From: CALBRZ01 sp964511065
GTDB taxonomy: Bacteria; Planctomycetota; Planctomycetia; Pirellulales; S012-138
Assembly (NCBI GenBank): GCA_964511065.1
Contig: CAZEEG010000011.1
Location: forward strand, 13,109-77,108
DNA length: 64,000 bases
Direction of reading: 5' to 3'
The notes under the pieces: generated by a model
What the model was told of the DNA's origin: nothing
Seen by the model: only the letters and a program-made list of their open reading frames with translations
The model's database searches: none
Position numbers and translations under genes: made by a program
Part shown: piece by piece, positions 35,246 through 43,938 of the stretch
Layout: each line of letters opens with the position of its first letter
How positions within the stretch are numbered: position 1 is the first letter of the stretch

Positions 35246-35663
35246 AGTTCGTTCGCAATTCGCAGCGACGAAAGCGCTCAGCCTCTTGAGCGGGCGGGCG
35301 GCCCGATGGATTGGGGAGGCTGGAGAGACTTTGCGGGCTTGGATGGGGGCCGCAATCCGCCTATGATGCCTTTCAGAGTTTCCGTCGCGCGGGTGCCGCC
35401 CATCGCAGACGCCAGCCGACACGGAGTACGCCGTTGTAGGTTGCATCAGCGGCAGTGTGCGATTTTTCGCATGAGCGCTTCCAGCGGACGGTGCGGGGTG
35501 GCCAAGACAGGGGCTGGTACGGGGAGTTCCCTGTGGGGACGCTTCCTGAAGGCAGTCGCGATTGTCCGATGCCTGTAAGCTCTGCTGCTAAAACAGCTTA
35601 CAGACGAAGCGCCGGCAAGCGCGTCAGCGCGTTGACTTTCAACGGACTGAAAGGGAGTTTCGC
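35246..35663. other. Intergenic region upstream of cytochrome gene
   Basis: 418 bases with no convincing gene. The main feature is the hairpin at 35573-35603. The region contains TTGACT near 35634 but no matching -10, so I name no promoter. Confidence 0.45.
35573..35603 (+). promoter_or_regulatory. 5' leader hairpin of the tetraheme lipoprotein gene
   Basis: CTGTAAGCT (35573-35581) and AGCTTACAG (35595-35603) form a perfect 9-bp stem with a 13-base loop, 60 bases before the start codon. It could be a regulator site, an RNA hairpin or a member of a dispersed repeat. There is no following T run, so it is not a normal terminator. Confidence 0.45.
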
Positions 35664-37358
35664 ATGTCCCGGCCCCATCAATTGATTCTGGCCCTGTTGC
35701 TGTATGTCGGCGCCATTGTCTTGGCCGGCTGCTGGAATCGTGAAGAACGCATGTCGCACGACGATGGTGAGACCATCACCACGGCGGCGCCCCCAGTCGA
35801 TTCGATGAACGACTCACGAAGCGGCAGCGAGCCACCGGCCCAACCGGCAAGCGACACGCCCACAGTTGATAGCGGCGAAAGCACGCCCAGCGACAGCCAT
35901 TCTGGCCAAGGCACTCCTGGCACGAGCACGCCCGGTGATGCTGCGTCGCCCGAGTATGGCAAGGACACCCCGGTCGATCCGATCCAAGCGAACGGGCCGA
36001 TCTTTGAAGGTTGGCCCAAGCCGCGGTTGGCCCTGGTGATTACGGGCGAGCAGCACGGTTACATGGAGCCATGCGGTTGTGCCGGTTTGGAGAATATGAA
36101 GGGCGGCCTGAAACGCCGAGCCACGTTCCTCAACGGCTTGCGCGAACAAGGTTGGCCTGTGGTCGCGGTGGACCTGGGCGATCTGGTCCGCCGCTTCGGA
36201 AAGCAGGCCGAGATCAAGTTCTCGGCCAGCATCGACGCGCTGCGCACCATGAAGTACTCCGCCGTGGGATTGGGGCCACACGATCTGCAATTACCTGTCG
36301 ACGTGCTCCTTTCCAGCACCAGCAACGCCGAAAATGCCCTGACCGCCGCTAATATTGGCCTGTTGGCGTTCGACACGGGATTGCCGCTGCGGTACCGAGT
36401 GGTTGAAGCCGGCGGCATCAAGGTGGGCATTGTCGCTGTGCTGGGGGAGAAGTTTCGCCAGAGTGTTAACAACAGCGAGATTGTGTTCAAACCGGCTGCC
36501 GAGTCGCTGGCCGAGGTGCTGCCGGACGTTAAGGCCCAGGCCGATTTGCTGGTGCTGTTGTCGCATGGCACGGTGGAGGAATCCGCGGCCTTGGCCAAGC
36601 AGTTTCCCGAGTTCGACGTGGTGGCAACCGCCGGTGGTGCCAGTTTGCCGCCGGCCGAACCCGGCAAAGTTGAGGGCAACTCCAACTGGCTGATCGAAGT
36701 CGGTCAAAAGGGCATGTATGCCGGCGTCGTGGGCTATTACGGCGAAGATTTCAAGACAAGGCGGTTTCAGCGGGTACCCATCGACGCCCGGTTCGAGGAT
36801 TCGCCCATCATCTATCAGCAGCAGGTGGCCTACCAGGACCAGCTTAAGCAACAAGGGTTCAGTGGGCTGGGGTTGACGGCGGTTCCGCACCCCAGCGGGC
36901 GGCAATTCGTGGGCAGTGAGAAATGCGGGGAGTGCCACACCAAGGCATTTGAGGTCTGGAAGCATTCTCCGCACGCCCATGCCATGGATACGCTGGTGAA
37001 GCTCGATCCGCCTCGGCAGTTCGATCCCGAATGCATCAGTTGCCATGCCACGGGTTGGGAGCCGCAGCGGTATTTTCCGTTTGAGACCGGGTTTGTGGAC
37101 CTGAAAACCACCGCCCACCTCGCCGGCAACGGGTGCGAGAACTGTCACGGCCCCGGTTCGCGGCACGTGGCGGCGGAAGAAGGCAGCCTGGAAGTTACCG
37201 AGGAGCAGTTGCTGGAACTTCGCGACCTGATGCGGCTACCGCTGGCCAAGGCCGATGAAAACTGCCGCCAGTGCCACGACCTGGACAACAGCCCCGACTA
37301 TGTGAAGCACGGCTTCGAGGCCTACTGGCCGCTGATCGAACACAAGGGAAAAGATTAA
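35664..37358 (+). CDS. Tetraheme cytochrome c lipoprotein with phosphoesterase-like domain
   Basis: 564 residues. Signal peptide with perfect lipobox L-A-G-C (Cys23), then a ~75-residue Ser/Pro linker. Residues ~115-390 have the layout of a calcineurin-type metallophosphatase/5'-nucleotidase, starting GEQHGYMEPCGCAGL. However, the metal ligands look degraded: D-x-H is replaced by E-Q-H, G-N-H-E/D is G-P-H-D, and the final G-x-H region is ATAGGA. The C-terminal ~160 residues form a cytochrome c554-like domain with four heme sites: CGECH (421-425), CISCH (457-461), CENCH (491-495) and CRQCH (534-538), plus spare His such as HSPHAHAMD. It is probably an outer- or inner-membrane-anchored periplasmic electron carrier. 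The Lgt gene that would acylate it follows directly. Confidence 0.88.
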   Translation: MSRPHQLILALLLYVGAIVLAGCWNREERMSHDDGETITTAAPPVDSMNDSRSGSEPPAQPASDTPTVDSGESTPSDSHSGQGTPGTSTPGDAASPEYGKDTPVDPIQANGPIFEGWPKPRLALVITGEQHGYMEPCGCAGLENMKGGLKRRATFLNGLREQGWPVVAVDLGDLVRRFGKQAEIKFSASIDALRTMKYSAVGLGPHDLQLPVDVLLSSTSNAENALTAANIGLLAFDTGLPLRYRVVEAGGIKVGIVAVLGEKFRQSVNNSEIVFKPAAESLAEVLPDVKAQADLLVLLSHGTVEESAALAKQFPEFDVVATAGGASLPPAEPGKVEGNSNWLIEVGQKGMYAGVVGYYGEDFKTRRFQRVPIDARFEDSPIIYQQQVAYQDQLKQQGFSGLGLTAVPHPSGRQFVGSEKCGECHTKAFEVWKHSPHAHAMDTLVKLDPPRQFDPECISCHATGWEPQRYFPFETGFVDLKTTAHLAGNGCENCHGPGSRHVAAEEGSLEVTEEQLLELRDLMRLPLAKADENCRQCHDLDNSPDYVKHGFEAYWPLIEHKGKD

Positions 37359-37459
37359 TGCGGGGACTGAAGTCCCCTTAAGCGCCCCGCGATCGGTGCA
37401 GCCCTCCACAATCCAATGCATTGATGTACACTGAGTTCTAGGGCTAGAGGAACGCCCGC

Positions 37460-38806
37460 TTGTACCAGACCTTATTTTACATCCCTAACCAGATCGGCCC
37501 GATTCCATTCCTCACCTGGAACGAGGATTGGGGATTCGGGTTGGTATGGCTGGTGCTGGTTCTTTCCGGCGGGATTGTTCTGTTCTCGAAGATCCGCCGC
37601 GAGGGCTGGACCAGGGACGCCCTGTATTCGCTGCTCACGCTGTTGGGCGTGGCCGCGGCTTACGCGGTGTTGGCGCCCAAGATCGTGGAGCCCCAGGGGC
37701 TGCCCGTCCAGGGCTACGGCGTCATGCTGTTGATTGCCGTGGTCTTGGGGATCGCGCTGGCGGTGTATCGTTCGCGGCAAATGGGCGTCGATCCCGAGAT
37801 TATCTACAGCATCACCTTTTGGGTGTTCATTGGCGGGATCATCGGCGCGCGGCTGTTCTATGTCGTGGAATACCATGAGCAGTTCTTGCGATACGACAGC
37901 CAGGGCGAGTTGCTGCTGAAAGACACGCTGCTGGCGATGGCGAACCTCACGCGGGGCGGGCTGGTGGTGTATGGTTCGTTCCTGGGGGCCGCCCTGGCGT
38001 TTGGGATTTTTACCTGGCGGTACCGTTTGCCGGTTCGGCCGCTGTGCGATTACTTCGTGGCGAGCCTGGTACTTGGTCAAGGAATCGGCCGGATTGGCTG
38101 CCTGCTCAACGGTTGCTGTTTTGGCGGGGTGTGCGAGCAGCCGAATTTGCCCCAGGTGACGTTTCCCTTTGGCAGCCCTCCGCATTATCGCCAGGTGGAA
38201 ACCGGTGCCTTGTACCTGCACGGTTTGAAGCTGGCGGGCGATCCGTCCGGAGCCGTCTTCATCGACGAGGTGGAACCCGGCAGTCCCGCGGCCGAAACCG
38301 GCTTGGAGGCGGGAGATGTCGTCGTTTCGATCAACGACGTTTTGATTGCCAGCGTCGGCCACGCGCGGCAGGTTTTATTCTCGATCAGCCAGCCGGGTGA
38401 GGAAATCGCCATTCGCGTACGCGGCGACGTGCAGCCGCACTCCTGGTCGCTGGACCAACCGCCCCCACGCTCGTTACCGGTCCATCCCACGCAGATTTAC
38501 AGTGCCATCAACGGGCTATTGTTTTTCTTCTTTGCTTGGGTGTATTTTCCGTTCCGCCGCCGCGACGGCGAGGTGTTTGCCATCCTGCTGACGTTGTTCC
38601 CCGTCACGCGATTCATGATGGAAATCGTCCGGGTGGATGAGCCGCAGGCCTTCTGGCTGGGGATGACCATCTCGCAAGTGATCAGCGTGTACCTGATTGC
38701 GGCCTCGGGACTGTTTTGGTTCTGGGTATTGCGGCAACCCAAGGGCACGTTGATGCAACCGGCCGATTGGCAACCGCACAACGAACGCTGGGCCCGAGGG
38801 AAATAA
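37460..38806 (+). CDS. lgt: Prolipoprotein diacylglyceryl transferase with internal PDZ domain
   Basis: 448 residues, versus ~270-300 for a normal Lgt. The start is TTG at 37460 behind AGAGGA. It moves diacylglycerol from phosphatidylglycerol to the lipobox Cys in the inner membrane. Lgt motifs: LPVQGYGVMLLIAV, GGIIGARLFYVVEYH, GGLVVYGSFLG, the signature GQGIGRIGCLLNGCCFGG (from residue 206), and HPTQIYSAING (342). Between the signature and HPTQ, residues ~262-325 form a PDZ domain: VFIDEVEPGSPAAETGLEAG, DVVVSINDVLIASVGHARQV. It would lie in the periplasm, where lipoprotein precursors emerge. The usual His at the GG(x)3HG position is Tyr. The transferase call is secure; the PDZ role is inferred. 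Confidence 0.92.
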   Translation: MYQTLFYIPNQIGPIPFLTWNEDWGFGLVWLVLVLSGGIVLFSKIRREGWTRDALYSLLTLLGVAAAYAVLAPKIVEPQGLPVQGYGVMLLIAVVLGIALAVYRSRQMGVDPEIIYSITFWVFIGGIIGARLFYVVEYHEQFLRYDSQGELLLKDTLLAMANLTRGGLVVYGSFLGAALAFGIFTWRYRLPVRPLCDYFVASLVLGQGIGRIGCLLNGCCFGGVCEQPNLPQVTFPFGSPPHYRQVETGALYLHGLKLAGDPSGAVFIDEVEPGSPAAETGLEAGDVVVSINDVLIASVGHARQVLFSISQPGEEIAIRVRGDVQPHSWSLDQPPPRSLPVHPTQIYSAINGLLFFFFAWVYFPFRRRDGEVFAILLTLFPVTRFMMEIVRVDEPQAFWLGMTISQVISVYLIAASGLFWFWVLRQPKGTLMQPADWQPHNERWARGK

Positions 38807-39251
38807 GCTGCCGCCCTGGCGGCACGCGACCAGAAGTGTCCCCCCCAGTTGCATGCTTGCCCCCCGGCACCTTCCGCTTATCCGACCTTTTCGTCACGCA
38901 CGGCCCAGCCGCTTTGCCGGCATAGTCGGTGGATAGGTCATCCCGAAAATGGGGTTCCTTGTTTCACCGGGGGCAGTCGATAGAATAAAAATCTCGTGAA
39001 GAGGCCGAGGGCAAGTGGTCCTGGCCGGCTTCGTGGGTTGTTGCACTGGCGGTCGCCTCAGCGGTGGCTGCCGTTGTAGCTGCCCGTGATGGAAAATTGG
39101 CTGCGGCTGTCAATAATTCCGTAGTAGCGTTACCTGCGAGTTTTGAGCGGCGAACTGCTCCGTCCTTGAGGATGCTTCCTCGACGTCCTCTCTGGTCACC
39201 GCGGCCACGAGTCCTGCCCTCCCACCACACGACAGAATCCGGCGGTCTGTC
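38807..39251. other. Intergenic region upstream of purF
   Basis: 445 bases with no gene that I accept. The promoter candidate at 38959-38986 leaves a long leader of about 260 bases before purF. I see no purine riboswitch or PurR-type palindrome in it. Confidence 0.45.
38959..38986 (+). promoter_or_regulatory. purF: Candidate promoter for purF
   Basis: TTGTTT (38959-38964), a 16-base spacer, then TAGAAT (38981-38986, 5 of 6 to TATAAT). The -35 is weak (3 of 6). It stands in a short AT-rich patch, which supports the call. Confidence 0.4.
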
Positions 39252-40835
39252 ATGAGCGAAATGCACCACGAATGCGGTGTGGCTGCTATCTACCACTTGC
39301 CCGGCGAGCCGGGCCGGCTGTGTCCCGAACAAGGACCCGATGCGGCCTCGCGGCTCATGCCCCGCATGCTGCTGGATATCCAGAACCGGGGGCAACTCTC
39401 CGCCGGCTTCACCACGTATGACCCCACGCGGAACCAGTTGATCGACACCCACAAAGACGTGGGCACCGTGTCCGAAGTGTTCCGGATGAGCCACCGGGGC
39501 AAGTACGAAAGCCTGATGCGGCAATATTCGGGCCGGGCGGCCATCGGCCACGTGCGCTATGCCACGTGCGGCGGCGACGATCGCAGCTACGCCCAACCGT
39601 TTGAACGCCACCACCTGCAAAAGCACAAGTGGTTCAGCTTTGCGTTCAACGGCCAACTTTCCAACTACGCCGCGCTGCGCGAAGAACTGCTCGAAGACGA
39701 CGACAACTACCTGGCGCGCGAAACCGATACGGAAATCATCATGCACGCCGTCAGCCGCGAGTTATCGCGGCCGAACCGCCCACCCTTGGCGGAAGTCTTC
39801 CGCAACGTCAGCAAACGGTTCGATGGCGCCTATTCGCTGGTTTACCTCAATGCCCTGGGTGATATGGTCGTGGCCCGCGACCCGCTTGGCATCAAGCCGC
39901 TGTGCTACGCCCGCGAGGGCAACCTGTTCGCTGCAGCCAGCGAGAGCGTAGCCCTGCTGAACCTAGGGTTTGCGTCGTCCAGCATCCGCTCGGTTCTGCC
40001 AGGGCAGGCGATCATTATCAGCGGCGGCCAGTTGACCATCGAGAACTTCGCCCCAAGCCCCCGCCGCGCCCACTGCTTTTTTGAGTGGATTTACTTTGCC
40101 AACGTAGCCAGCACGCTGGATGGCCGCAGTGTCTACCTTTCGCGAACGGCTCTGGGCGAAGAATTGGCCCGGCTCGAAACCCTGGAAATTGACGACGATA
40201 CGATCGTCGTCCCCGTACCCGATACCAGCAAGGCCGCGGCCGACGCGATGGCGTACCATCTGAATATCCCCTCCCGCGAGGGCCTGATCCGTAACCGCTA
40301 CGCGGGGCGGACGTTCATCGAGGGCAGCGACCGCCGCCGTAAGGTCGAAACCAAGTACACCCCGCTGGCAGAGGTGCTGCGAGGCAAACGCGTGCTGTTG
40401 GTGGAAGACTCGATTGTTCGCTCCACCACGATGCAGGTGCTGGTCGAACGCATCCGTCAGATTGGCGGGGCCAAGGAAGTCCACATCCGCGTGGCGTCGC
40501 CGCCGATCATCGCTCCCTGCTTTTACGGCATTGATATGTCGACGGTGAACGAGCTGTTCGCTCCCAAGTTTCTGCAAGGCGGCGAATTGACGGACGAGGT
40601 TCAGGCGGAAATGGCCGCCGTCCTCGGGGCCGATTCCCTACGGTACCTGCCCGTGGAAGCGATCGCCCGCGCCGTCGGCTTCGATAGCGACCAGCTTTGC
40701 CAGGCCTGCATCACGGGCGACTATCCCACGGCCTGTGGTCAACAACTCTACCAGGTCGCCCTGCAGCATGCCCAGGATGGCGACAGCAGCGTCAACGGCG
40801 CCCGCACCTACGAAGCACAGCGGGTGATGAGCTAA
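39252..40835 (+). CDS. purF: Amidophosphoribosyltransferase (Fe-S type)
   Basis: 527 residues. It makes 5-phosphoribosylamine from PRPP and glutamine, the first committed step of purine synthesis. The N-terminal nucleophile is Cys8 (HHECGVAAIYH) after a short propeptide, so cleavage before Cys is expected. Glutaminase motifs include AAIGHVRYAT. The PRPP loop is VLLVEDSIVRSTT. The four cysteines that hold a [4Fe-4S] cluster in the Bacillus-type enzyme all have counterparts: Cys275 (HCFFEW), Cys423 (PCFYGID), and Cys483 and Cys486 (CQACITGDYPT). It is therefore likely oxygen-sensitive and processed like B. subtilis PurF. It is a lone gene, not in a pur operon. Confidence 0.93.
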   Translation: MSEMHHECGVAAIYHLPGEPGRLCPEQGPDAASRLMPRMLLDIQNRGQLSAGFTTYDPTRNQLIDTHKDVGTVSEVFRMSHRGKYESLMRQYSGRAAIGHVRYATCGGDDRSYAQPFERHHLQKHKWFSFAFNGQLSNYAALREELLEDDDNYLARETDTEIIMHAVSRELSRPNRPPLAEVFRNVSKRFDGAYSLVYLNALGDMVVARDPLGIKPLCYAREGNLFAAASESVALLNLGFASSSIRSVLPGQAIIISGGQLTIENFAPSPRRAHCFFEWIYFANVASTLDGRSVYLSRTALGEELARLETLEIDDDTIVVPVPDTSKAAADAMAYHLNIPSREGLIRNRYAGRTFIEGSDRRRKVETKYTPLAEVLRGKRVLLVEDSIVRSTTMQVLVERIRQIGGAKEVHIRVASPPIIAPCFYGIDMSTVNELFAPKFLQGGELTDEVQAEMAAVLGADSLRYLPVEAIARAVGFDSDQLCQACITGDYPTACGQQLYQVALQHAQDGDSSVNGARTYEAQRVMS

Positions 40836-41272
40836 CGGCTCATTTACCCCCCACCCGAAATTGCTCCCTGCCGCGCGAAGGCGGTCCGGGTTCGATGCGG
40901 TCGGCACAGTGCGCCCCCACGGACTTCTTCACGATGTTCTTGGCCTCCGTAGGACCTGGCAGGGCGATAAGAGGTCGCCCCCCGCGCCATCTGTGCACTC
41001 AACCTGCCGTGGTGTAAGCAGCAGTCGCGTGATCGACCGCGCGGGTTGATCGTTAACCACCTGACGCTGCGGGGGGCCTGCCCGATCCAGAACTGCAACG
41101 CTTCGATTGCCGGATTTTTCAGGGGTTTTTGCCAGCGTTGCATCTCGGCCAGAATTGGAACGGTGCTTGCAATGTGGCTCCTGCCGACTGAGGACGCGGC
41201 GGTGGAATATCTCGCGTCGCATTGTGCAACAGCCCGCGCGCGTCCGATCGAACCTAAGGATTCCACGCTACC
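40836..41272. other. Intergenic region after purF, no gene
   Basis: 437 bases without a feature I can support. Open frames on both strands exist but lack ribosome sites and protein-like composition. Confidence 0.5.
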
Positions 41273-41434
41273 ATGCTGCCCCCTAAAAACCCGCCCAAGG
41301 GAACCCACACCACCCATCCCGATGCCCAAGCCCGCATGAGCATGCTTACGCGCATGATGGATCGCCATGCGGTTCAACAGCAGCCCAGGATGCGTTCGCC
41401 TCGCCCCGCGATGTCCTCGCATCGTGTTGCCTAG
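41273..41434 (+). CDS. Possible 53-residue protein, unknown
   Basis: ATG at 41273 after TAAGGA (12-base spacing), stop TAG at 41432. The product is basic and rich in Met, Pro and Arg: MLPPKNPPKGTHTTHPDAQA leads into a helix-like segment RMSMLTRMMDRHAVQQQ. It has no membrane segment. It is convergent with another small gene. It could be real or chance; the codon pattern (G/C third positions) is in keeping with neighbours. Confidence 0.35.
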   Translation: MLPPKNPPKGTHTTHPDAQARMSMLTRMMDRHAVQQQPRMRSPRPAMSSHRVA

Positions 41435-41579
41435 CAGGTGTCGCCTCACCACGTAGTCATCGAACGCCCCGCGGCGCAAGGGGGGCCGAATTGCCAGTCC
41501 GCCTTGCGGCGAAAGCGATACCAATGTTGGGTCGATCCGAAGGCTCGCCCCTGCGCCCTGCGGCGGTGGAGATGAAGCA

Positions 41580-41894
41580 TTAGCCTAAGCGGCGCTGCTT
41601 GGCGATTTCCTCGGCGGCGAACGAGAGACGGTGAGGCTGCATCGTGGGAGTTTGCGTGCGGTCGTGCCCTCCTTCGGCCGATGCGGTCAAACGTCTTAGC
41701 TTAAGGAGTACCCGCTGCTTCAGCGAAACGTACGGCTGGACGGGCTCGCCGGGCTTGGAAAGCTCATTCCGCATGGGCGTTTCCGCGTGGTCATGCTCAC
41801 TGTGCACATCCTCGGCAGCGAGTTGGCCGGGCTGGGGGTGATTGTCCCCCGTTCGGTGATTGCGGGCGGCGGATGGCTTGACAGTTCTGGCCAT
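41580..41894 (-). CDS. Small hypothetical protein
   Basis: 104 residues. ATG 41894 has an excellent ribosome site (GGGAGG, 7-base spacing), the main reason for accepting it. The first ~50 residues are His/Pro/Glu-rich and probably disordered (EDVHSEHDHAETP). A basic helix follows (PYVSLKQRVLLKLRRL), then a tail SFAAEEIAKQRR. No signal peptide or known domain. It stands alone. Could be a small DNA- or RNA-associated protein, but that is a guess from charge only. Confidence 0.55.
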   Translation of the reverse strand: MARTVKPSAARNHRTGDNHPQPGQLAAEDVHSEHDHAETPMRNELSKPGEPVQPYVSLKQRVLLKLRRLTASAEGGHDRTQTPTMQPHRLSFAAEEIAKQRRLG

Positions 41895-42132
41895 GGTTCA
41901 TCCTCCCATGTGCAGCCAGTCGGTGATTTACCCACGACAAAGTGCAACTGGCATGCCTATTGGTCGCCCCCCGGCGAAAGCCGGTCCCAGCCCCCGAGCC
42001 CGCCTGGGTTTGCGCCCGGGAGGCCGCCGTTTCAGGACATGATGCGACTGTCGCAAATTGGCTACAGCTTGCCCACATCTGATACACGCCCTGCATCAGG
42101 ATGAAACGCTGCGCGGCGGAACCATTCCGCTG

Positions 42133-43248
42133 CTATCGGGGCCGGTCCTGCTCGGCGTTCACCACGTGCTCGGCGGTCAACGTGCCATTCATTTGCCGGA
42201 CCACGGTCACCGCGCGGCGCATTTCTCTGAGCATTTGTTCCACCTGGGTGGGTAGCCGCTGGAGTTCTGCGTCGGTGCGCTCCGCGGAAAGCACCCACAC
42301 CATCAAGTCGCGCGGTTGTTGTGCGTCGATGGCGCTGCGCCAGGCGGCGAGGGCGGGCACCTGCGAAGCGTACATAGCCGCCGCTACGTCCGTTCGGTAT
42401 TCGACCAGCAACTGCCGCATGCGTTCTTCGCTGCGAACCAGTTGGCCTACCGCACGCCGGGCGGCCTCATCGCCTTCCAGGTAGAGCGTCACGAGGAACG
42501 AACCCGTCCCGCACACCTCGCGGCTATCGAGCGATCGCCACAGGCCGCGGCGGATGCCTTCGGCCCGGCAATGAACGTGGAGCACGTCGCCCCGCCAATC
42601 GACGGGTACGCGGATCAGGCACACAAACTGATGACCACCTTCCAGCGAGGTCTGCGACGAAGGTTTGAGCTTGTAATACACTCCGCGACCACGGTCGAGC
42701 GTCCCGCTGGCGGCGAGCAGCTCTTGCGGCGGCAGCAGCTCGTAGCGCACTTGAACGCCGCGCTTGGTGCTGGCTTCGGCACTCGCGGATAGGGATACCA
42801 CTTCGAGATTGGGCTTGGCCGCGATGCCGATCGATGCGCCGCTGTCCCGGCGCTTTTCCACGGCGATCGTACCGGCATAGGGTGAGATCAACTCCGTCCG
42901 CGGCAGGTGATCGACAATCCTCAGTGTTTTCTCAGGGCTCTCGAACTGGAAATAAAGCTGCTCCAGGTCGGCCTCGTCTCCGCCCTGCAACAGGACCGAG
43001 ACGTCGAACACGGCCTCAATCAGACGCTCGCCCGGGTTGAGCACGCCGAACTCCGGGGGAGTGACATCGCGGCAAGAAACCACATAAGCCACGTCAAATT
43101 GCACTCGCGGCGGCGCGGCCCAAGCAGCCGAGCCGGCCCAGTTGGAACCTCCGGGGATTCCCACCCAGACAGCGGTCCAAATAACGATCCCCAAGAGTGC
43201 TGGCGGCGAAATGCGACGGGTGAGGGGAGCGAAAGTCGTGCGATCCAT
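42133..43248 (-). CDS. Exported protein, unknown function
   Basis: 371 residues from the ATG at 43248, with ribosome site AAAGGAG. The upstream extension was rejected. The N-terminus is basic, then hydrophobic (ALLGIVIWTAVWVGIPGG), and a signal cleavage near AAWAAP is likely. Residues ~45-230 are beta-rich (VQFDVAYVVSCRDVTPPEFG, FQFESPEKTLRIVDHLPRT), suggesting a sandwich domain. The last ~120 residues are helical (MRQLLVEYRTDVAAAMYASQ). I do not recognise the family. It is divergent from the esterase gene. Confidence 0.75.
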   Translation of the reverse strand: MDRTTFAPLTRRISPPALLGIVIWTAVWVGIPGGSNWAGSAAWAAPPRVQFDVAYVVSCRDVTPPEFGVLNPGERLIEAVFDVSVLLQGGDEADLEQLYFQFESPEKTLRIVDHLPRTELISPYAGTIAVEKRRDSGASIGIAAKPNLEVVSLSASAEASTKRGVQVRYELLPPQELLAASGTLDRGRGVYYKLKPSSQTSLEGGHQFVCLIRVPVDWRGDVLHVHCRAEGIRRGLWRSLDSREVCGTGSFLVTLYLEGDEAARRAVGQLVRSEERMRQLLVEYRTDVAAAMYASQVPALAAWRSAIDAQQPRDLMVWVLSAERTDAELQRLPTQVEQMLREMRRAVTVVRQMNGTLTAEHVVNAEQDRPR

Positions 43249-43938
43249 CTCGACAAGACTCCTTTCGGTGAAACGCCCGCCATCGAATGACGGCGGCAAG
43301 TGCACCCAAGGCGTCGTGCCTTATCCGTGCGGATCGAATCACGCGGGAGATCCCGCTTCAGATAAGCGTGAAACTCCTCCGTGTAACTTCGCCCACGCAA
43401 AGTTTGCCTGACCCGTAGAGAGCGCAAACTTCACACTGCGCGTGCGACTCGGCTCCAATTGATCCGCGGCCTCTCCTGGCCGTGGGAATCGTAGGAATGC
43501 GCGATGGCCAAGGCAACGGTCGCACGCGTTTTTTCGATACTTGCGGCCAGAAACCAGGGCATCTATCGTGTGCTGCTGGCGACACTAGCACCGGATGGCG
43601 CTGCCGGCAGTAGGGCCGCCTGCCTTGCTGGCGCGAAGCTCGGTACCGATTGGTTTGGCGGATTCCGCCATGGCTGGCAGCCGGGGATCCTTATGCATCT
43701 CCCGCTGACGACCAGCCAGTCAAGTAGACCTGAACCAAGCAGACCTGAACCGGGCCGCGTGCTGGATAACTGCGCAGCGTGTCCGCCTGATTCCGTGCCG
43801 GACCACCGAAGTGCGGCCCGATGGTGCCGGAATACAGTAGGGTTGCGGCGCCGACCATTCAACGACCGGAAACCTGACGACGCAACCAATCATCAGCGTC
43901 CCAGTCGGAAAACTCTCACAGCAATACAGGGTTGCTCC
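43249..43938. other. Divergent intergenic region
   Basis: 690 bases between two exported-protein genes. The open frame that runs in phase into the esterase from 43504 was rejected, because the signal peptide starts at 43939. One clear inverted repeat is listed at 43400-43431. No convincing promoter hexamers or small gene. Confidence 0.5.
43400..43431. repeat. Inverted repeat, possible operator
   Basis: AAGTTTGC (43400-43407) and GCAAACTT (43424-43431) are perfect complements 16 bases apart, in a relatively AT-rich patch about 150 bases before the start of the minus-strand gene. It could be a two-site regulator target or an RNA stem. Confidence 0.35.

Noticed and set aside
40844..41524. 226-codon minus-strand open frame after purF
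   Set aside because: No ribosome site, composition rich in Arg, Gly and His typical of noncoding frames, no recognisable domain.
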